Shown in pieces: positions 12,936-25,310 of a stretch of 64,000 nt of DNA. Position numbers and translations under genes: made by a program. The stretch is from positions 355,821,582 through 355,885,581 of the forward strand of contig JBAIZL010000002.1 of NCBI GenBank assembly GCA_036971475.1. Reading direction: 5' to 3'. Numbering within the stretch: position 1 is the first letter of the stretch; each line of letters opens with the position of its first letter. The notes under the pieces are model-generated. The model did not search any database, was not told where the DNA came from, and saw only the letters and a list, made by a program, of their open reading frames with translations. This DNA is from Prosapia bicincta. Lineage: Eukaryota > Arthropoda > Insecta > Hemiptera > Cercopidae.

Positions 12936-12999
12936 AGCGTTAAAGTATATATTTTGGCCACAATATTAAGTTGGAGCTATTGAGCTATTGAGAACAACT

Positions 13000-13178
13000 C
13001 ACAACGGTAAAAATTAAAAACGTTTACTCAAAATTTCACTACACACTAGTTTATTAATACATACTAACTCATATTACTGACGAAGGATACATCGTAGTCG
13101 AAACTAGTATGTATGAATTAATATACCAGTCTCTAGTGAGATTTTGAGTGAACTCTAGTAATCTTTACCGCTGTGTAT
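13000..13178. mobile_element. MITE-like foldback element, ~180 bp
   Basis: The left end reads ACAACGGTAAAAATTA and continues with ACTCAAAATTTCACTA. The right end, reverse-complemented, gives ACAGCGGTAAAGATTA and ACTCAAAATCTCACTA, so the whole piece folds into an imperfect hairpin of about 75-bp arms. The centre contains CGAAGGATACATCGTAG. No coding capacity. No target duplication was recognised. Confidence 0.65.
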
Positions 13179-14165
13179 TAGGATACAACTTTACCATTTT
13201 GTAAACCTACATTCGGTGTAGACAAACTGTCAATTTTTTAAAATTTGTATATGACCTAATCTTTGTTTTCATTTGTTGTTCAACGAATTTACATGTATTG
13301 GTATGTTTATTATTCTATAAGGTTTTTTTCATTTTTATCCTTTTATTCATCTTTGTTATTATTTTCATTTAATTTATTTTTGACCTCTGTTAATTAAAAG
13401 AATATCTGCTATATACTTACACTGATAAGGCTTCTTCATGCAATATCGTGCATGTTTTATTATTATTTTTATTCTGTAGTACATTTAACGTATTTAAATT
13501 ATTATAGCTTACATTTTAAATTTTGTTTTTTTATGGGAATTGCACTTATCTATATTTATTATATTGGTAATACTATTCTAGTTGTAAAGGCTGTTCTCAC
13601 ATGTTTGTCTATACGTTTTAACATGTATTTAAACATGTTACCCAAGTTTTATTAGGTATTATTGTTTCCATGGAATGTATAATTATTAATTTTCATTTTT
13701 CATTTAAGAATTGTTTTTTGTTATATCCATTTGTAATAGGCTTATGCTAAGTAATAATACTAATCTTTTTTCTGTTTTTCATTTTGTTTTTCTCTTCTCT
13801 TCTGATAGTTTCCATTATAATTTTATTAATTTGCTATGTATATTTTGATTTATGAAATGCATAACTGGAATTAATAATATAAATGAAAATGAGACACTTG
13901 AAATACTGCATTAATAACATTTTTAAGTAGAAGATGTTTTCACAAGAATGTAAGAAGAATGTAAATTACATAAATTTCGCAATATGAAGAAATAAAGATA
14001 AATTGTAATTTTCAATAATTTCACCAAAACTAATAAACGTAATAGCTCTGAGATTCACTTAAGTATAAGATTTCATTATTATATATGTTATATCGAATGA
14101 TAAATGAATCATTTGCTAGTTTTTAGAAATTTGTCATGGATTTAGAGCCATGGAGTTAACAATAG
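13179..14165. other. AT-rich intergenic DNA
   Basis: No gene was recognised. A 67-codon frame at 13452-13655 is Phe/Tyr-rich translation of AT-rich sequence without motifs. Confidence 0.4.
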
Positions 14166-14167
14166 AT

Positions 14168-14690
14168 AGGTTTGGTGTAGATCCATCCACAGGGTCCCGC
14201 CCCAGAGGCTTAGTAAAAACCGGTGTATGTATGTATCTTTGTTACGGGTGCCTATAAAGCTTAACAAAAGTTAATGAAACTTAGATGGATTGTTTGACAT
14301 ATTCCCAGGATGAATCGTTTGAGGTTTGGTGTAGATCCATCCACAGGGTTTCGCCCCAGAGGCTTAGTAAAAACCGGTGTATGTATGTATCTATGTTACG
14401 GGTGCCTATAGAGCTTAACAGAAGTTAATGAAACTTAGATGGATTGTTTGACATATTCCCAGGATGGATCGTTTGAGGTTTGGTGTAGATCCATCCACAA
14501 CGTCCCGCCCCAGAGGCTTGGTAGAAACCGGTGTATGTATGTGTGTATATATCTATATTACGGGCGCTCATACAGCTTAACAGAAGTTAATGAAACTTAG
14601 AGGGATTGTTTGACATATTCCCAGGATGGATCGTTTGAGTTTAGGTGTAAATCCATTAACAGGGTTCCGCCACAGAGGCTAGGATGATTA
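14168..14690. repeat. Tandem repeat, ~153-bp unit, about 3.3 copies
   Basis: GGTTTGGTGTAGATCCATCC recurs at about 14169, 14323 and 14477, with a diverged fourth copy (GTTTAGGTGTAAATCC) near 14638. Each unit carries AACCGGTGTATGTATGTAT, GAAGTTAATGAAACTTAGA and GTTTGACATATTCCCAGGAT. No coding potential. Confidence 0.85.
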
Positions 14691-14764
14691 AAAAACCTAT
14701 CTAATTTATTCATTTCTTCAAGAAAAATACTTGAAATGCAAACTTTTCCTCAATTTAACAATAT

Positions 14765-14870
14765 TAGGAACCTCTTCACTTGTTAACAATAACTAAGAAT
14801 CTTTCTTGTAAAAACAGTCTAGTTTTAACTGTTAGCAAGTGTAGAGGCTCCTGATGATGACAATAATTTT
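14765..14870. repeat. Short inverted repeat (foldback)
   Basis: AGGAACCTCTTCACTTGTTAAC on the left pairs imperfectly with the reverse complement of the stretch ending GCAAGTGTAGAGGCTCCT. Arms are about 26 bp around a ~55-bp loop. It may belong to the same composite as the neighbouring half palindrome. Confidence 0.5.
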
Positions 14871-14939
14871 ATTTGATGAAAACGTTAAAGCCATTTTGTA
14901 TTTTAAGTAATATTAGTAATGGAAGGTATGTTGTTAGGT

Positions 14940-15115
14940 ATTGAGGGCAGTGTAGTTTGTGATTCGCTGTATTCTAGATTGTATTAAGACCTTCCGATGA
15001 TGATGATAATGGCAGGTCGAAATGAACATTAGGGTTTAATCTAGGGTAGCTTGTATTAATTATTATCTTTGATTATTTTTTTGTTATTATGGTTTCGCCA
15101 ATATTTTTATTGTAA
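14940..15115 (+). mobile_element. Diverged right half of the palindromic MITE family
   Basis: GACCTTCCGATGATGATGAT, AGGGTTTAATCTAGGGTAGC and AATATTTTTATTGTAATAT follow the same order and spacing as the right arm of the palindrome at 15546-15987. Only one arm is present, suggesting an old truncated copy. Confidence 0.55.
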
Positions 15116-15545
15116 TATAACTTAATTCATCTTACTAGGATTTTCCTTATGATGTTAACAAACCATAACCATAAGATATTGCTATAACCATCTTGTATTA
15201 TGTTATATATTATTTATATTACAACATAACATTTAGTAGCTTTACTTACGGGAGCCACCATAACTTAACATAGCTCTGATAATTAGAGGGCTTTTTTGTT
15301 AAGTTACGAAATAAACTGATAAAACAAATATTAAGTGAATTTATAATTAATTGCTCTTAATCCTACGTTTATAAACGTTTATTCATATTAATAAGAAATT
15401 TATTTGTTGGACGAAAAATCTGTATGTTGAGCAGCTTAATTTTATAGCAGTATTATGAGGATCTCTGGACTTAACGAAGTAAACTCGCTGAATTACTTTA
15501 GTAAATTGGACTTTAATGGTACTAAAATTGAAAAGTTCAATTTAG

Positions 15546-15987
15546 ATTTTACAACTACAGCCAATCTGCAATATTCAATACACAATATCAAGAGCACAGT
15601 GGTACAATATATTACAATAAAAATATTGAAAAGAACCCCAATACCACAAAAATAATCAAAAATAACAAATAAGACAAGTTACTTAAGATTAAACCTATGT
15701 ACATTTCGATGACCATGTCATCATCATCAGAGGGTCTTGTTACAAAACACAATCTAGCACACAAGAAGTTACAAACTAGAATGATTCTCGAGAGGATCAT
15801 TCTAGTTTGTAACTTCTTGTGTGCTAGATTGTGTTTTGTAACAAGACCCTCTGATGATGATGACATGGTCATCGAAATGTACATAAGGGTTTAATCTTAA
15901 GTAACTTGTCTTATTTGTTATTTTTGATTATTTTTGTGGTATTGGGGTTCTTTTCAATATTTTTATTGCAATATTCAAGTTGTAAAA
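15546..15987. mobile_element. Near-perfect palindromic foldback MITE
   Basis: Arms from 15609 and to 15974 are reverse complements over about 180 bp with only about three differences, closing on a CTCGAG centre. Because of this, the open frames on the two strands start with the same peptide (MYISMTMSSSSEGLV). Weak outer termini TTTACAACT (15548) and AAGTTGTAAA (about 15977) may be the true ends. A second, more diverged copy sits at 54105-54520 and a half copy at 14940-15115, so it is a dispersed family. The family's superfamily was not recognised. Confidence 0.8.
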
Positions 15988-16559
15988 AATTTAAACTTAC
16001 AATAATAGAAATTGAAGCCCTGCCATTAGCTCAATATATATAGATATTTGTAATATATTATATATATTTATTACATTTTGAGATAAAAAATACTACTTAC
16101 TGATATTTTTCAGCAGAGGCGTTTGGACTAGATCAGTGTATTGTTCAATGCTGTGAGTCACGACTAGACAAAAAAAACCCTCAAGATGTACATCCCCAAA
16201 ACGGCAAGTATTCATATTTGGTTAAATTAATTTTTTTATCCTGCGTTAGTTTTGTTTGGCTCTTGTAAATTTGGGAAACTATTATTAGGGTATTTATGCA
16301 TTTTAACCTATTATGTCCTAATTTTAGCATGAGAAAAACGTTCTAAATTATTAGAAGCTTAATGTCTTAGTAGCACACTCATTGTTTCACTCTAAAACAA
16401 GAGGTTGAGTGTAGATGTAATATAACCAATAAACCGTGCCACAACCTGAGCACACAGAATGTCAGGAGTAGAGCTTAGTTAAATTAACAAAGCAATTATA
16501 AATACAAATAGTAGCAGTGTCCCTTGTTTAGCTGCCTAAGTATTGTTGTTTGTTAGGTG
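15988..16559. other. AT-rich spacer
   Basis: Nothing recognised between the palindromic MITE and the tandem duplication. Confidence 0.4.
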
Positions 16560-18125
16560 TTAGATATAGTGTATTCTTTAAATATAAAACATATTAAATT
16601 ATATATTTATCTATCATTCTTCACAGTGTATAAATCCCCTTCCTTCACCCCCACATTGACCATTTTATGATTGATCAAGCCTAACGACTATCACACAAAA
16701 TTAACCCCTCTATCTGCATTATTATTACTAAAACAGTAATTTAAAGTTTCCATTCTTCACACACTAGGGTCTGATTGAATCGAATTTACGCCCCAAAACA
16801 ATTTGTAAAATTTAAATGCTATTTGACAGTATTCTAATTCTTAAAATTATACATAGGTTAGCAAAATAAGAACAAAATGTGTTTTAAATTTAATATAATC
16901 TGAAATAAAGAATATTCTGTAAACATTAATATAAGAAGTCTACATGTTAGGGTGGTAATTATTTAGAAAATCAGGTTAAAAGCTTGTAAGATAAACAAGA
17001 TCTATAAGCAAACAAATTTTTTTTTATAAACTAAAATTGTATAAGTATAACTCTAAAATCTATAAGACTTGATTGATATTTCTTTAAAAGACATGATGTT
17101 CTCTTACAGCATTTTTTCTATAAATAAATCACAACTATTGCATTTATACAGTTTTTAGATTGAGTCCCTAAATATGCGCAATCATCGTAGAAAGCTACAC
17201 ATATTTAATAATAGTTCTTTAGCTACTATTATCTCATTCTATCTTTAGAAATTATAATTATCTTGAAGTTCTAGTTTTTAATTTCAATTTATAAGTTTGA
17301 AGTAGTATGAAATTTCTTGCGAAAGTAGACAATTTAAAATAATTTAAATATAATATTTTTTATTTGTCTATAATTCTTCACAATGCACAAACCACCTTCA
17401 TTCAACCAGTGAGGAATTTGACCATTTTATGGTTGGTCGAGTCAAACGGTCATCCACATAAAAATATATTCTTCCACCTGCATTAGTACTATTGAAAAAT
17501 ATATGGGTTTTTAGTACATGGGCTTCCATTCTAAACACACTAGGGGCTGATGAAATCTAAATAATATACTAGGAAATTATTTTTTAAAATTAAATTCCAA
17601 CTCAAATGTTTTTAATTCTTAAAATTAGACATACGTCGAAAAAATAAGAATAAAATACGTTACTAATTTACTATAAACACAAGGAAGGATAATTCTGTAA
17701 ACAATAATACATACAAGTACATGTAAAGGGTGTTATTTGTTTAGGAAATCAGGTTAAACTCTTGCAAGAAATAAACCAGGTCTTGAAGCAATTTTGAAAT
17801 TTTCATTTTCAGAAACTACAAAAAATTGGTAAATTTACAATACTTGTTTAAACATTTGATACAAACATTATACTCGCTTACAACAATTGTTTATGGTTAC
17901 AAGTCATATCTGGTCCATTTAGACACTCTTTGTAGGTTTAGTGCTAAAAAATGGTCAATTATCATAGGAAGGTAGCATAGTATGAAGAGATTGCATACTA
18001 TGTATGGATATTTATTAATAGACCTACGGTTTTTATAAACTCATTCTATTTTTAGGAACTTTAAATATCTTGAAATTATAGTTTTTAATTTGAAAGATTG
18101 AAAATCGTGTGAAATTTGATATAAT
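16560..18125. repeat. Old tandem duplication, unit ~780 bp
   Basis: The order of shared blocks is the same in 16560-17335 and 17340-18125. Examples are ATTCTTCACA, TTGACCATTTTATG, CTGCATTA, a stretch with GGAAATCAGGTTAAA or GAAAATCAGGTTAAA, and TCATTCTAT..TTAG. Identity is modest, so the duplication is old. No coding potential was recognised. Confidence 0.7.
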
Positions 18126-18949
18126 ACTAGAACTTAGGTTATTATTGTTTACTCATAAAATATCAAAAAAACTAATTTTTCTGGGAATAAAATTTACCCA
18201 AAAACCATCGATAGATAGTAAACAGTCTATAACAATTTTATTTGCCCTAATATTAGTAGGAATTAGCATTAAACTTGTAATCGGTTGAAGAGTAAATACT
18301 GAAAAAGTGTTTCTGTCTTCATTACGTGTTTTCAACTTACCAGATCATTAATTTCGTCTTACGCACAGCCCAAATGATACGAACGTATAACGTAAAAGTA
18401 TCAATGCATATAAGCCTGAATAATGGATTCTAAAAAATCTCGAGTAGTAGCAGTTCCATTCCCTCAATAATGGGCGAAGCAATAAAAGTGGCCTTGGGAG
18501 ATTTGAATTTTAGCCAACTGGAAATAACTGAGTTGGCGGCAACTCATTTAAATTAGCTACAGTGCAATATTTTTCAAATTCTCCCAATTGGTTAAATCGT
18601 CTAAGCTTTATCGTCTACATCTTTACTTACTTACATCTGTATAAGTGTTAAGTGGCATTCGAATGATGGTGAATTATTTAGAAACAAACCAACTAGACTA
18701 TTAATTGAATAGAAAAATTATCGCCTTAAGCACATCCAACAAACCACTAATATGAACTGTATGGAAAACGTCTGAATTCAAGGGTTTGATGACTGGTATT
18801 GACAAGCATTACTGTAGCTAAGAGTCCATCACTGAATGGGTTGTAAAATCAGAACTTTATTTCCTCTCCCTGTCCTCTTATATTAGAAGGACAGTATGTA
18901 GTGGTAGCTATAAGCAAAAGTAAAGTATACATGTTTCTAACACTCTTTT
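18126..18949. other. Intergenic DNA
   Basis: No convincing gene. A 28-codon frame starting ATGGGCGAAGCAATAAAAG near 18471 (MGEAIKVALGDLNFSQLEI) has more balanced composition than its surroundings but is too short to call. Confidence 0.3.
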
Positions 18950-19660
18950 ATGAAATACAGGAAACATCGAGCACACACGCCCAACCACCTCCAATCTACC
19001 CGCACACCGAGCCTTAACTCACTCACCTACTATCCCATTTATCTATTCATCCATTCACCTTTTCATTCACTCAACTCATACCTGCCTACCCTACCACTTA
19101 CTCCCAAACACATTCATCCATACATTGACTCACGTACATACTGAGCCAATCACTCACTCAAACCCCTAATACCCAACCATCAATCCCTCCCATTCACTCC
19201 ATTCCCATTTATTCATCACCTACTACCTCTACTACGCTTATCCTTGGTCCCTACCTAAAGAACCATTCACCAATCCCATCTTACTTGTACACCACCTATC
19301 CCTAGAAACACCTCACGCCCGCTTACCTATTTGTAGAAACACCTACGGCCCATCACCTTTCTTAACTCACTTATTCAGTCATGTACCTACGCAACAATAG
19401 ACACATCCATTCAGTCACTCTCTAAACCCATCCAGCCATACTCCGACCCCCTAGCCTAATCTTGCATCACCTATCACTCGCCAAATCAAATACATTCATC
19501 TGCAAATTCAATAAACATACTCCACTCAACCTCTCACACTCACCCACTCACACTCCTCCCACCTACCCACTCATCCCATCTTTCTCTCACCCACCCAATC
19601 ATACTCACTTTCTTAACGACAGACTCTTTCATTCACTCACCCAACCCCATTCTCAACAAC
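18950..19660. repeat. Degenerate C/T/A-rich low-complexity tract
   Basis: About 700 bp are dominated by CACTCA-, CATTCA- and ACCTAC-like words with almost no G. This is a decayed simple repeat of the (CAYT)n type. Its open frames (18950-19144 and 19462-19701) are artefacts of composition. Confidence 0.75.
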
Positions 19661-19674
19661 TCACTCGGCTGAGG

Positions 19675-20525
19675 TTAAAAGAAATACAACCTTCGCTGTA
19701 AAGGTAAAACACGAAAGCCTTTCAGAGGCATGAAAAATGGTTGCCACTTTGTATTCAACGTGATTTCCGTGTAAACCACTGGAAGGAACTTTCGAACTGG
19801 ACTTTCCCAAGGCAAATCCGTCCTTGTAAACTGAAAATATAGAGAAAAGATCTCTTCTAGTCTAAACAACACTGAAGAAAGTCTAAACACCACTTGATAC
19901 GTCCGTGTAAACGTGAGATTATCCAGTGACAGGGTAGTTGTTAGTCAGCATTTATAATGCAGATGACCATTAAACCCTTGTGGTATTATGTTCGATAATG
20001 CCGGGCAGAACCAGATTCACTGGAATATAAGCAGCTCCCAAGGGATTTGAGGCGAAGGTAATGCTTTTTCCTCACCCTAATTGATGACCTTCTCCGGAAG
20101 AACCAGGTCTGCAGTGGTTTATTTTGAATATTAACACGGACTTTGACAATGCGCTACGTTTTCCAAAAGTTTTCGACCCTATTAAAAATTCAATTATAAC
20201 TAAATATGTAAATATAAAACACAAAAAATATTCATATTACAGTAGTTAATTATATCGTACAACAATTAAACAAACGCTGTATTTACTTTATCATGGTTTC
20301 TTAAAGACATTTTGAATCATATTTGTTTTCAGTTTGAAAGCAAAAATATGAAGAATAAAAACTTTTAGAGGCTCTATAAGTTCTAATCAAATTATTTAAC
20401 GTAATTGTGGTTATATCACTATATATTCTTGGCCACTAGACATTATATTCCGTCAATTACGAATAAACCACTGTTAGAGTCGAATTAGAACTAAGATATA
20501 CATAGATGTATGACGTCGACATATA
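19675..20525 (-). pseudogene. Non-LTR retrotransposon relic (RNase H end and 3' region), copy 1
   Basis: This stretch is a diverged paralogue of 28136-29035. Shared landmarks in the same order include CAGGGTAGTTGTTAG, CTCACCCTRATTG, ACGTTTTCC and ATGTCGACAT/ACGTCGACAT. On the minus strand a broken frame contains HASERLS, matching YASEKLSSS in copy 2, where it lies in an RNase H-like domain. Stops and frameshifts are numerous and there is no RT here. It is an old, truncated LINE fragment in the same orientation as the larger element downstream. Confidence 0.5.
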
Positions 20526-20907
20526 GCCGGGCGTAGGGCAGTCTAACTACAACCTTTTGTACTTAAATAGTAAAGCAGTTAAATTTTATGTAGGTAAATG
20601 TTGTGAAAACCTTTGCTCTCTGTTTAATCTAAATTTCGAGGTTTCCAACTTAATGGCGAAAACGTACTTATTGTTCTTTTTATTAAAACTAAGTAACTTA
20701 TCGCATTGCTAAATAACTATTAATACTATATAAATGTACCATCAGTGTACTCTAGAGTTAGTGTGTTTATTGGTCGTGTATTTATTTCTATTAGATAAAG
20801 TATATGATTCTATTTCATTATATTTGTTTTACAAAAAGACGTATATTTATGTATATTAACTGTTTATGTTAAGATCACTATTAGTGGAACCCATTGTTCT
20901 CTTTTTT

Positions 20908-20910
<3 letters not shown>
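20526..20910. other. Spacer
   Basis: AT-rich, no feature recognised. Confidence 0.4.

Positions 20911-20994
<84 letters not shown>
20911..20994. repeat. (TA)n(TG)n compound microsatellite
   Basis: About 29 TA units are followed by 13 TG units. It lies just past the 3' end of the minus-strand LINE, so it may be the element's simple-sequence tail or have grown from it. Confidence 0.9.
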
Positions 20995-23900
20995 ATAAAT
21001 ATAGACACACATATGTACACGAAGGTAATAGGTTGTCTGGAATGTAAAGAATGGTTTGCTATAATCTTTTTTTTGCTGTGGACGTTCAGGGTCATGTGAC
21101 TCCGGTGGACCGATGTCCATAATAAGTTGTTGCAAAAAACGTCCAAAACTGTTTATCGATCAATATTGTTTTAATGTTTCCTTGGCTTCCCAGGGCAGAC
21201 AGCAGAGCTGTTCTTGATGGAATTGGTGGGAAGTATCGAAGAAAGATATGGTCTCGAGTTTCCCCTTCTTTTCCCCTCTTAGGGCAGAGTGGAGATTCAC
21301 TCAGGTTAAATCTGAAGATATAGGTCTCAGTCACAATGTGTCCGATTCTTGCTCGTGCTGCAAAGACGGCTGTAATCTGGGAACCCCTTGATACATTTCC
21401 AAATAATTTAGTCCTTTTTGAATGTCATAGACGTTTCTACATTTCGTTTCTTCTCTCCATCGGTGGATCCATTTTCTTCTAACTGATGTTTTCACAGCAC
21501 TCAGGCATTTCTTTAGAGAGTACTGTGGTAAGATTATATTTGGCGATTATATCTGCTTTTTCATTGCCGTCGATGCCGCAGTGTGAGGGGATTCAGAGCT
21601 GTATTTGTTTCTCATCTTTGCTGAGAGTGTTGAGTAAATTTGTTATTTCTTAAAATCTAAATGAGTAGTTTCCTGGTGTCCGTTTCTCTTTCATGTGCAA
21701 GACGCTATTGGAGTTAGTGAATATACAGAACATCTCTGGTCGTAGTTGAAGGCAGTTTACTAAGGCCGCAATTATTGCAAGCAACTCTGCATCAGCCCTG
21801 GAGGCAGCATTTGCTGGTACGTAGTATTCTTCTTTGGTGAAATGGTTATAGTAGCCTGCTCCTTACTTATCCATGACTAGATCTACTGACCCATTGGTGC
21901 ATATGGACGTAGTCTTAGTACAGATTTTGAATCATTTCCAGTGACTTTCGCCGAAGTGCCTCCTGGGGATCTTCTTTAGTTAGGCAAGAAAATAGGTTTA
22001 GAGTTACCATTATTTCATTCTGCTTCCATGGGGGTTAGTGGTTGCAGACCTGGATTTTCTCTGGAGTCTCGAAAGGCATTTCAGCAGCGAGCAAATTGAT
22101 ACTGTGAGTGTATGATTGTCGTGTAGTCGTTTATTTTAAAGAGTGTAGTGGATGGGTTATGTTTAGTGAGAGGGTTTTTAGATGTTTATTCCATGTTTGT
22201 TCTCCTAACAGTAAATCTATGGGTTCTATTGATAATTCTATTTCCATTGCTGCAATGGGAGTGGTTTTGCGACAGCCCAGGCTAATTCTTAAGGCAGCTG
22301 ATTAAATTACTAGAAGTTGTTTAATGTGCGTTGCTGCAGCTGCTCCCCAGACCTCACTGCAATAAGCCAGTTTTGTTCTTACAAAGGATAGGTAAAATGT
22401 GCTCAAGCATATGGTGTCAGCGCCCCATAGTCGGCTGGTGACTACTTTAATTGAATTGAGACGTTTGCTACAAGCTTTAACAGTTTTTTTCAATATGATT
22501 TTTCCATCTGAGCTTTTTATCAAGCAGTACTCCTAGCAGCTTAGGGCAGTGGTTATATTGAAGATTTATGTTATTCAGTTTTAGTTTGCGTTTGTAGTCA
22601 GCTAGGGTATTCCTTCTTGTAAATATTACACATTCTGATTTTTCTGCAGAGATTTTCAGTGACCAGCTTTTGCACCAGTTCGAGACTCAGTCCAGGGCCA
22701 TCTGCATTGCCTGGTTAGCTCTGTCCGGATTTCTATGTGAGGCGAAAAGCGTTACATCATCAGCATAGGAGACACACTCGACTCCCGGAGGTAGGTTGGA
22801 TGCAATGTCATGTTTTGCAATATGAAACAGTGTTGCACTTACAACTGCTCCTCGAGGGGTTCCGTTTTCTATCTCAGCACTTGTTGATTCTTAGCCATTG
22901 ACCGATGTTTAAACTTTTTGACTGCTTAAGATATTCGTTAGATACTTCAATTTGTTTCCCATTATGCCAAGATTCATGCATTTTAACAATAGAGTGGTGT
23001 GGGGTGTCTTAAAGCAGCTTAAAAGTGTAGAAGGACAATTATCGTTAAATCTTTTTTCTCAAAACCAGCGTAGATGTTGTTTTTTAAGTATATTATTGCA
23101 TCGTTAGTGCATCTCTGTTTTCTGTAACCATATTGTGATTGGTCTAGTAGGTTGTATTTTCTAGTCTCCACTTTAGTCGATTGTTCACCATGCGTTCGAG
23201 CAGTTTGCCAAGACAAGATGTAAGAGCAATTGGGTGATATGACTTTATTTGGGACTTGTCTTTAGATGGTTTTAGGATTGGTACAATTAGTGCTGTTTTC
23301 CATTTTTCTGGGATATTTCCCGTGTGCCAAGTTTCATTGAATACGTTTAGTATATTAGTAAGCATCTCTTCTGAGCTGTGTTGGAGCATTCTGTTATGGA
23401 TTCCATCTAGTCCGGGAGTCGAGTCCTTCAATCTGGATACTTCATTTCTCAGTTCCCATATGCTGAAGAGTACGTACGCAGGGTCTTCCAGGCGGTACAG
23501 TTCTTCGACTTGGGAAAGTAACTGCTTTTCTTTAATAGTGAGCTTTTTGGGCCATGGGATTTTCTTTCCTGCCCTGTTCTTGAAAAACAAGTTAAAAGGT
23601 CCGCTTCTGTTTTGTCATTCTCTAACCACTCTCCAGCTTCACTTTGTATTTGGCTAATATTTTGACCAGTATTACCTTCGATTGATTTAAACTTTTTCCA
23701 GACTGTGCTAGATGGAATGTTTGCATTTATAGAGCCAGCAAATTCTCTCCAAGTTGTCCTTTTCTCTGAGATTATTGTACGTCTCAGGATGGCGTTGCAT
23801 CTCTTGTATTCTTGTCTGCACTCTTTAATTCTCTGCACCTTCAATCTTCTTTTAGCCCTTTGTCAATTTTTTCTAAGTTGATTGGTTTTCTCTGACCACC

Positions 23901-24290
23901 AGCTATTTTTAAATCTGTGTCTTCTTCTTGGTTTCTTTTTGGGAATGTTATGGTCAGCGGCTTGAAGAAGTTTTATTTCTAGAAATTCTGGAGTGTATTG
24001 TTTTATCTCGCTTGCTCTAGTTTCTTCTGTGAAAGCACTCCAGTCAGCTTTTGAATTATTGTATTTATTGCTTATGACAGATGGGTTCTGAACTAGAATT
24101 CTTGAGATAGAAAGTTCTAAGTATATTGGTAAGTGATCACTTCCTAGATCTTCCCCGGCGTAACAATTTGTTACCCTTTTCTACATTCAAGAAGTTATAT
24201 TTTTATTTGAGATACAAAATATAAAACTATCCAATGTTAAAGTTTGTATATCCAGGCAAAACTCGTTAAAGTTATTTATATTATTATTTT
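20995..24290 (-). pseudogene. Non-LTR retrotransposon (endonuclease end, RT, RNase H), degraded
   Basis: In minus-strand order: an endonuclease C-terminus with GSDHLPIYLEL near 24160; a linker with STVWKKFKSIEGN; an RT with STPGLDGIHNRML, IPEKWKTALIVPILKPSKDK and LTSCLGKLLERM (23150-23590); the catalytic box SYADDVTLFASH near 22760; an RT thumb with WGADTICL; and an RNase H with ADAELLAI and IPSHCGIDGNEKADIIA near 21560. A CPKRGKEGETRDHIF tail follows near 21290. Two RNase H acidic positions look lost (TNGS and TNS where DGS and TDS are expected). The frame is split into many pieces by stops and frameshifts, so it is dead. It is 5'-truncated inside the endonuclease. Architecture fits the I/Jockey/LOA-like group; the exact clade is not resolved. 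Confidence 0.9.
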
Positions 24291-24319
24291 GTTTGGACTA
24301 AGTTATGTGAGTTGAGTTG

Positions 24320-25310
24320 AATCTTTACTTTGAGTTCAGGATTTCAGAAATGTTAGGCTCCATTCTTGAGACTTTTACTCTGAAATCATACTGCATATCA
24401 AGCCGATTCCTAAATTTAATTTTTCATGAAGTAGATAGTTGAGAATGCATGTTCACATCTCTAGGTAGTTGGAAAATGTAGTGTTACATTCATTGCCTTA
24501 TTGCTAAGTGGTTTTTAGTTTTTTTGTACTGGCAACCAAAATTCTACAATGATCTCCCCATTAAAAACATTTTTTAGTGGACCACTGTTGGTCATTTCTA
24601 GTCGATCTTTTTCTTCTTCTGAAGGACTCAGAACCTCTTATATTTCAGGGAACAGAACGGAGTTCTAATCGAACTCTCATTAGTATCTGGCTCAGGAAAG
24701 TGAATACTTTTAGGGAATCCCTGAAAGGGGCTGCTAAACTTTGAAGGTGGTCAGTTAAGCTTTCCTTTATTTGGTTTACTAAGTTTTCATCAGGAGACTC
24801 CAAAAACTCTTTTATAGTGAGAAAAGTTGTAAGAGAACATTTATTGACCTTTGTTGCCCACAACGGACAATCTTTAACCATGGCACAAACTTTGTCTTTA
24901 ACTTTGAACATATCTATATTAAAACTTGTAAGCCTAGATACGAAACTTGCAAATGTTCAAACACAGCTAAGAAAGCTGCCACACAAAGCCAAGAAATGTC
25001 TAAGTAAATCTGTATTCTTGTATCAAGAAGGAAGTTTCTGACCTCATCCTTAACATCAAAAAACCTTTACAGTATACCACCTCGGGAGAGCCCCCTTACC
25101 TCGGTATGAATAAGAAGCGAAGCATTCTCGCTGCCCAATAACATAAAAAAACATCTAGACTGCAAATCTTTAATGTAGTTAATACGTCGAACCACCTCAT
25201 TGAGAGTTTTATGCAACCAACACTTCAGGCAACCTCTTGGCTACCAAAGCCTCTCGATGATTGCAACGGTCGGATACGGCAGCAGTGAATGTGTTAAATA
25301 AAAATATTTT
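24320..25310 (-). pseudogene. ZBED5/GTF2IRD2-like hAT transposase relic
   Basis: Minus-strand frames, read with frameshifts, contain CNHREALVAKRLPEVL (near 25240), HTEVRGLSRGG (near 25100), VRNFLLDTRIQIYLDISWLC (near 25030) and NQIKESLTDHLQSLAAPF (near 24750). A hATC-like end follows with VEFWLPVQ, FPTT.RCEHAFS and NRLDMQYDFRVKVSRMEP (24330-24560). These match, in order, the C-terminal half of hAT transposases of the ZBED5 type, in which 'HTEVRWLSRGKVL' and 'REALAAKKL' are typical. At least ten stops or frameshifts make it a pseudogene. The N-terminal BED finger and terminal repeats were not found. The LINE at 20995-24290 abuts its end. Confidence 0.75.

Noticed and set aside
11992..12961. 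Long open frames (up to 259 codons) rich in Tyr, Ile and His
   Set aside because: They translate a 17-bp minisatellite that is open in several frames; no start context, domain or splice support.
15612..15894. Similar peptides encoded on both strands
   Set aside because: A consequence of the perfect palindrome, not of two genes.
20856..21146. Frames of 77-96 codons across the TA/TG tract
   Set aside because: Mostly translation of the microsatellite plus LINE 3' sequence.
23256..23657. 133-codon plus-strand frame
   Set aside because: Antisense shadow of the LINE reverse transcriptase.
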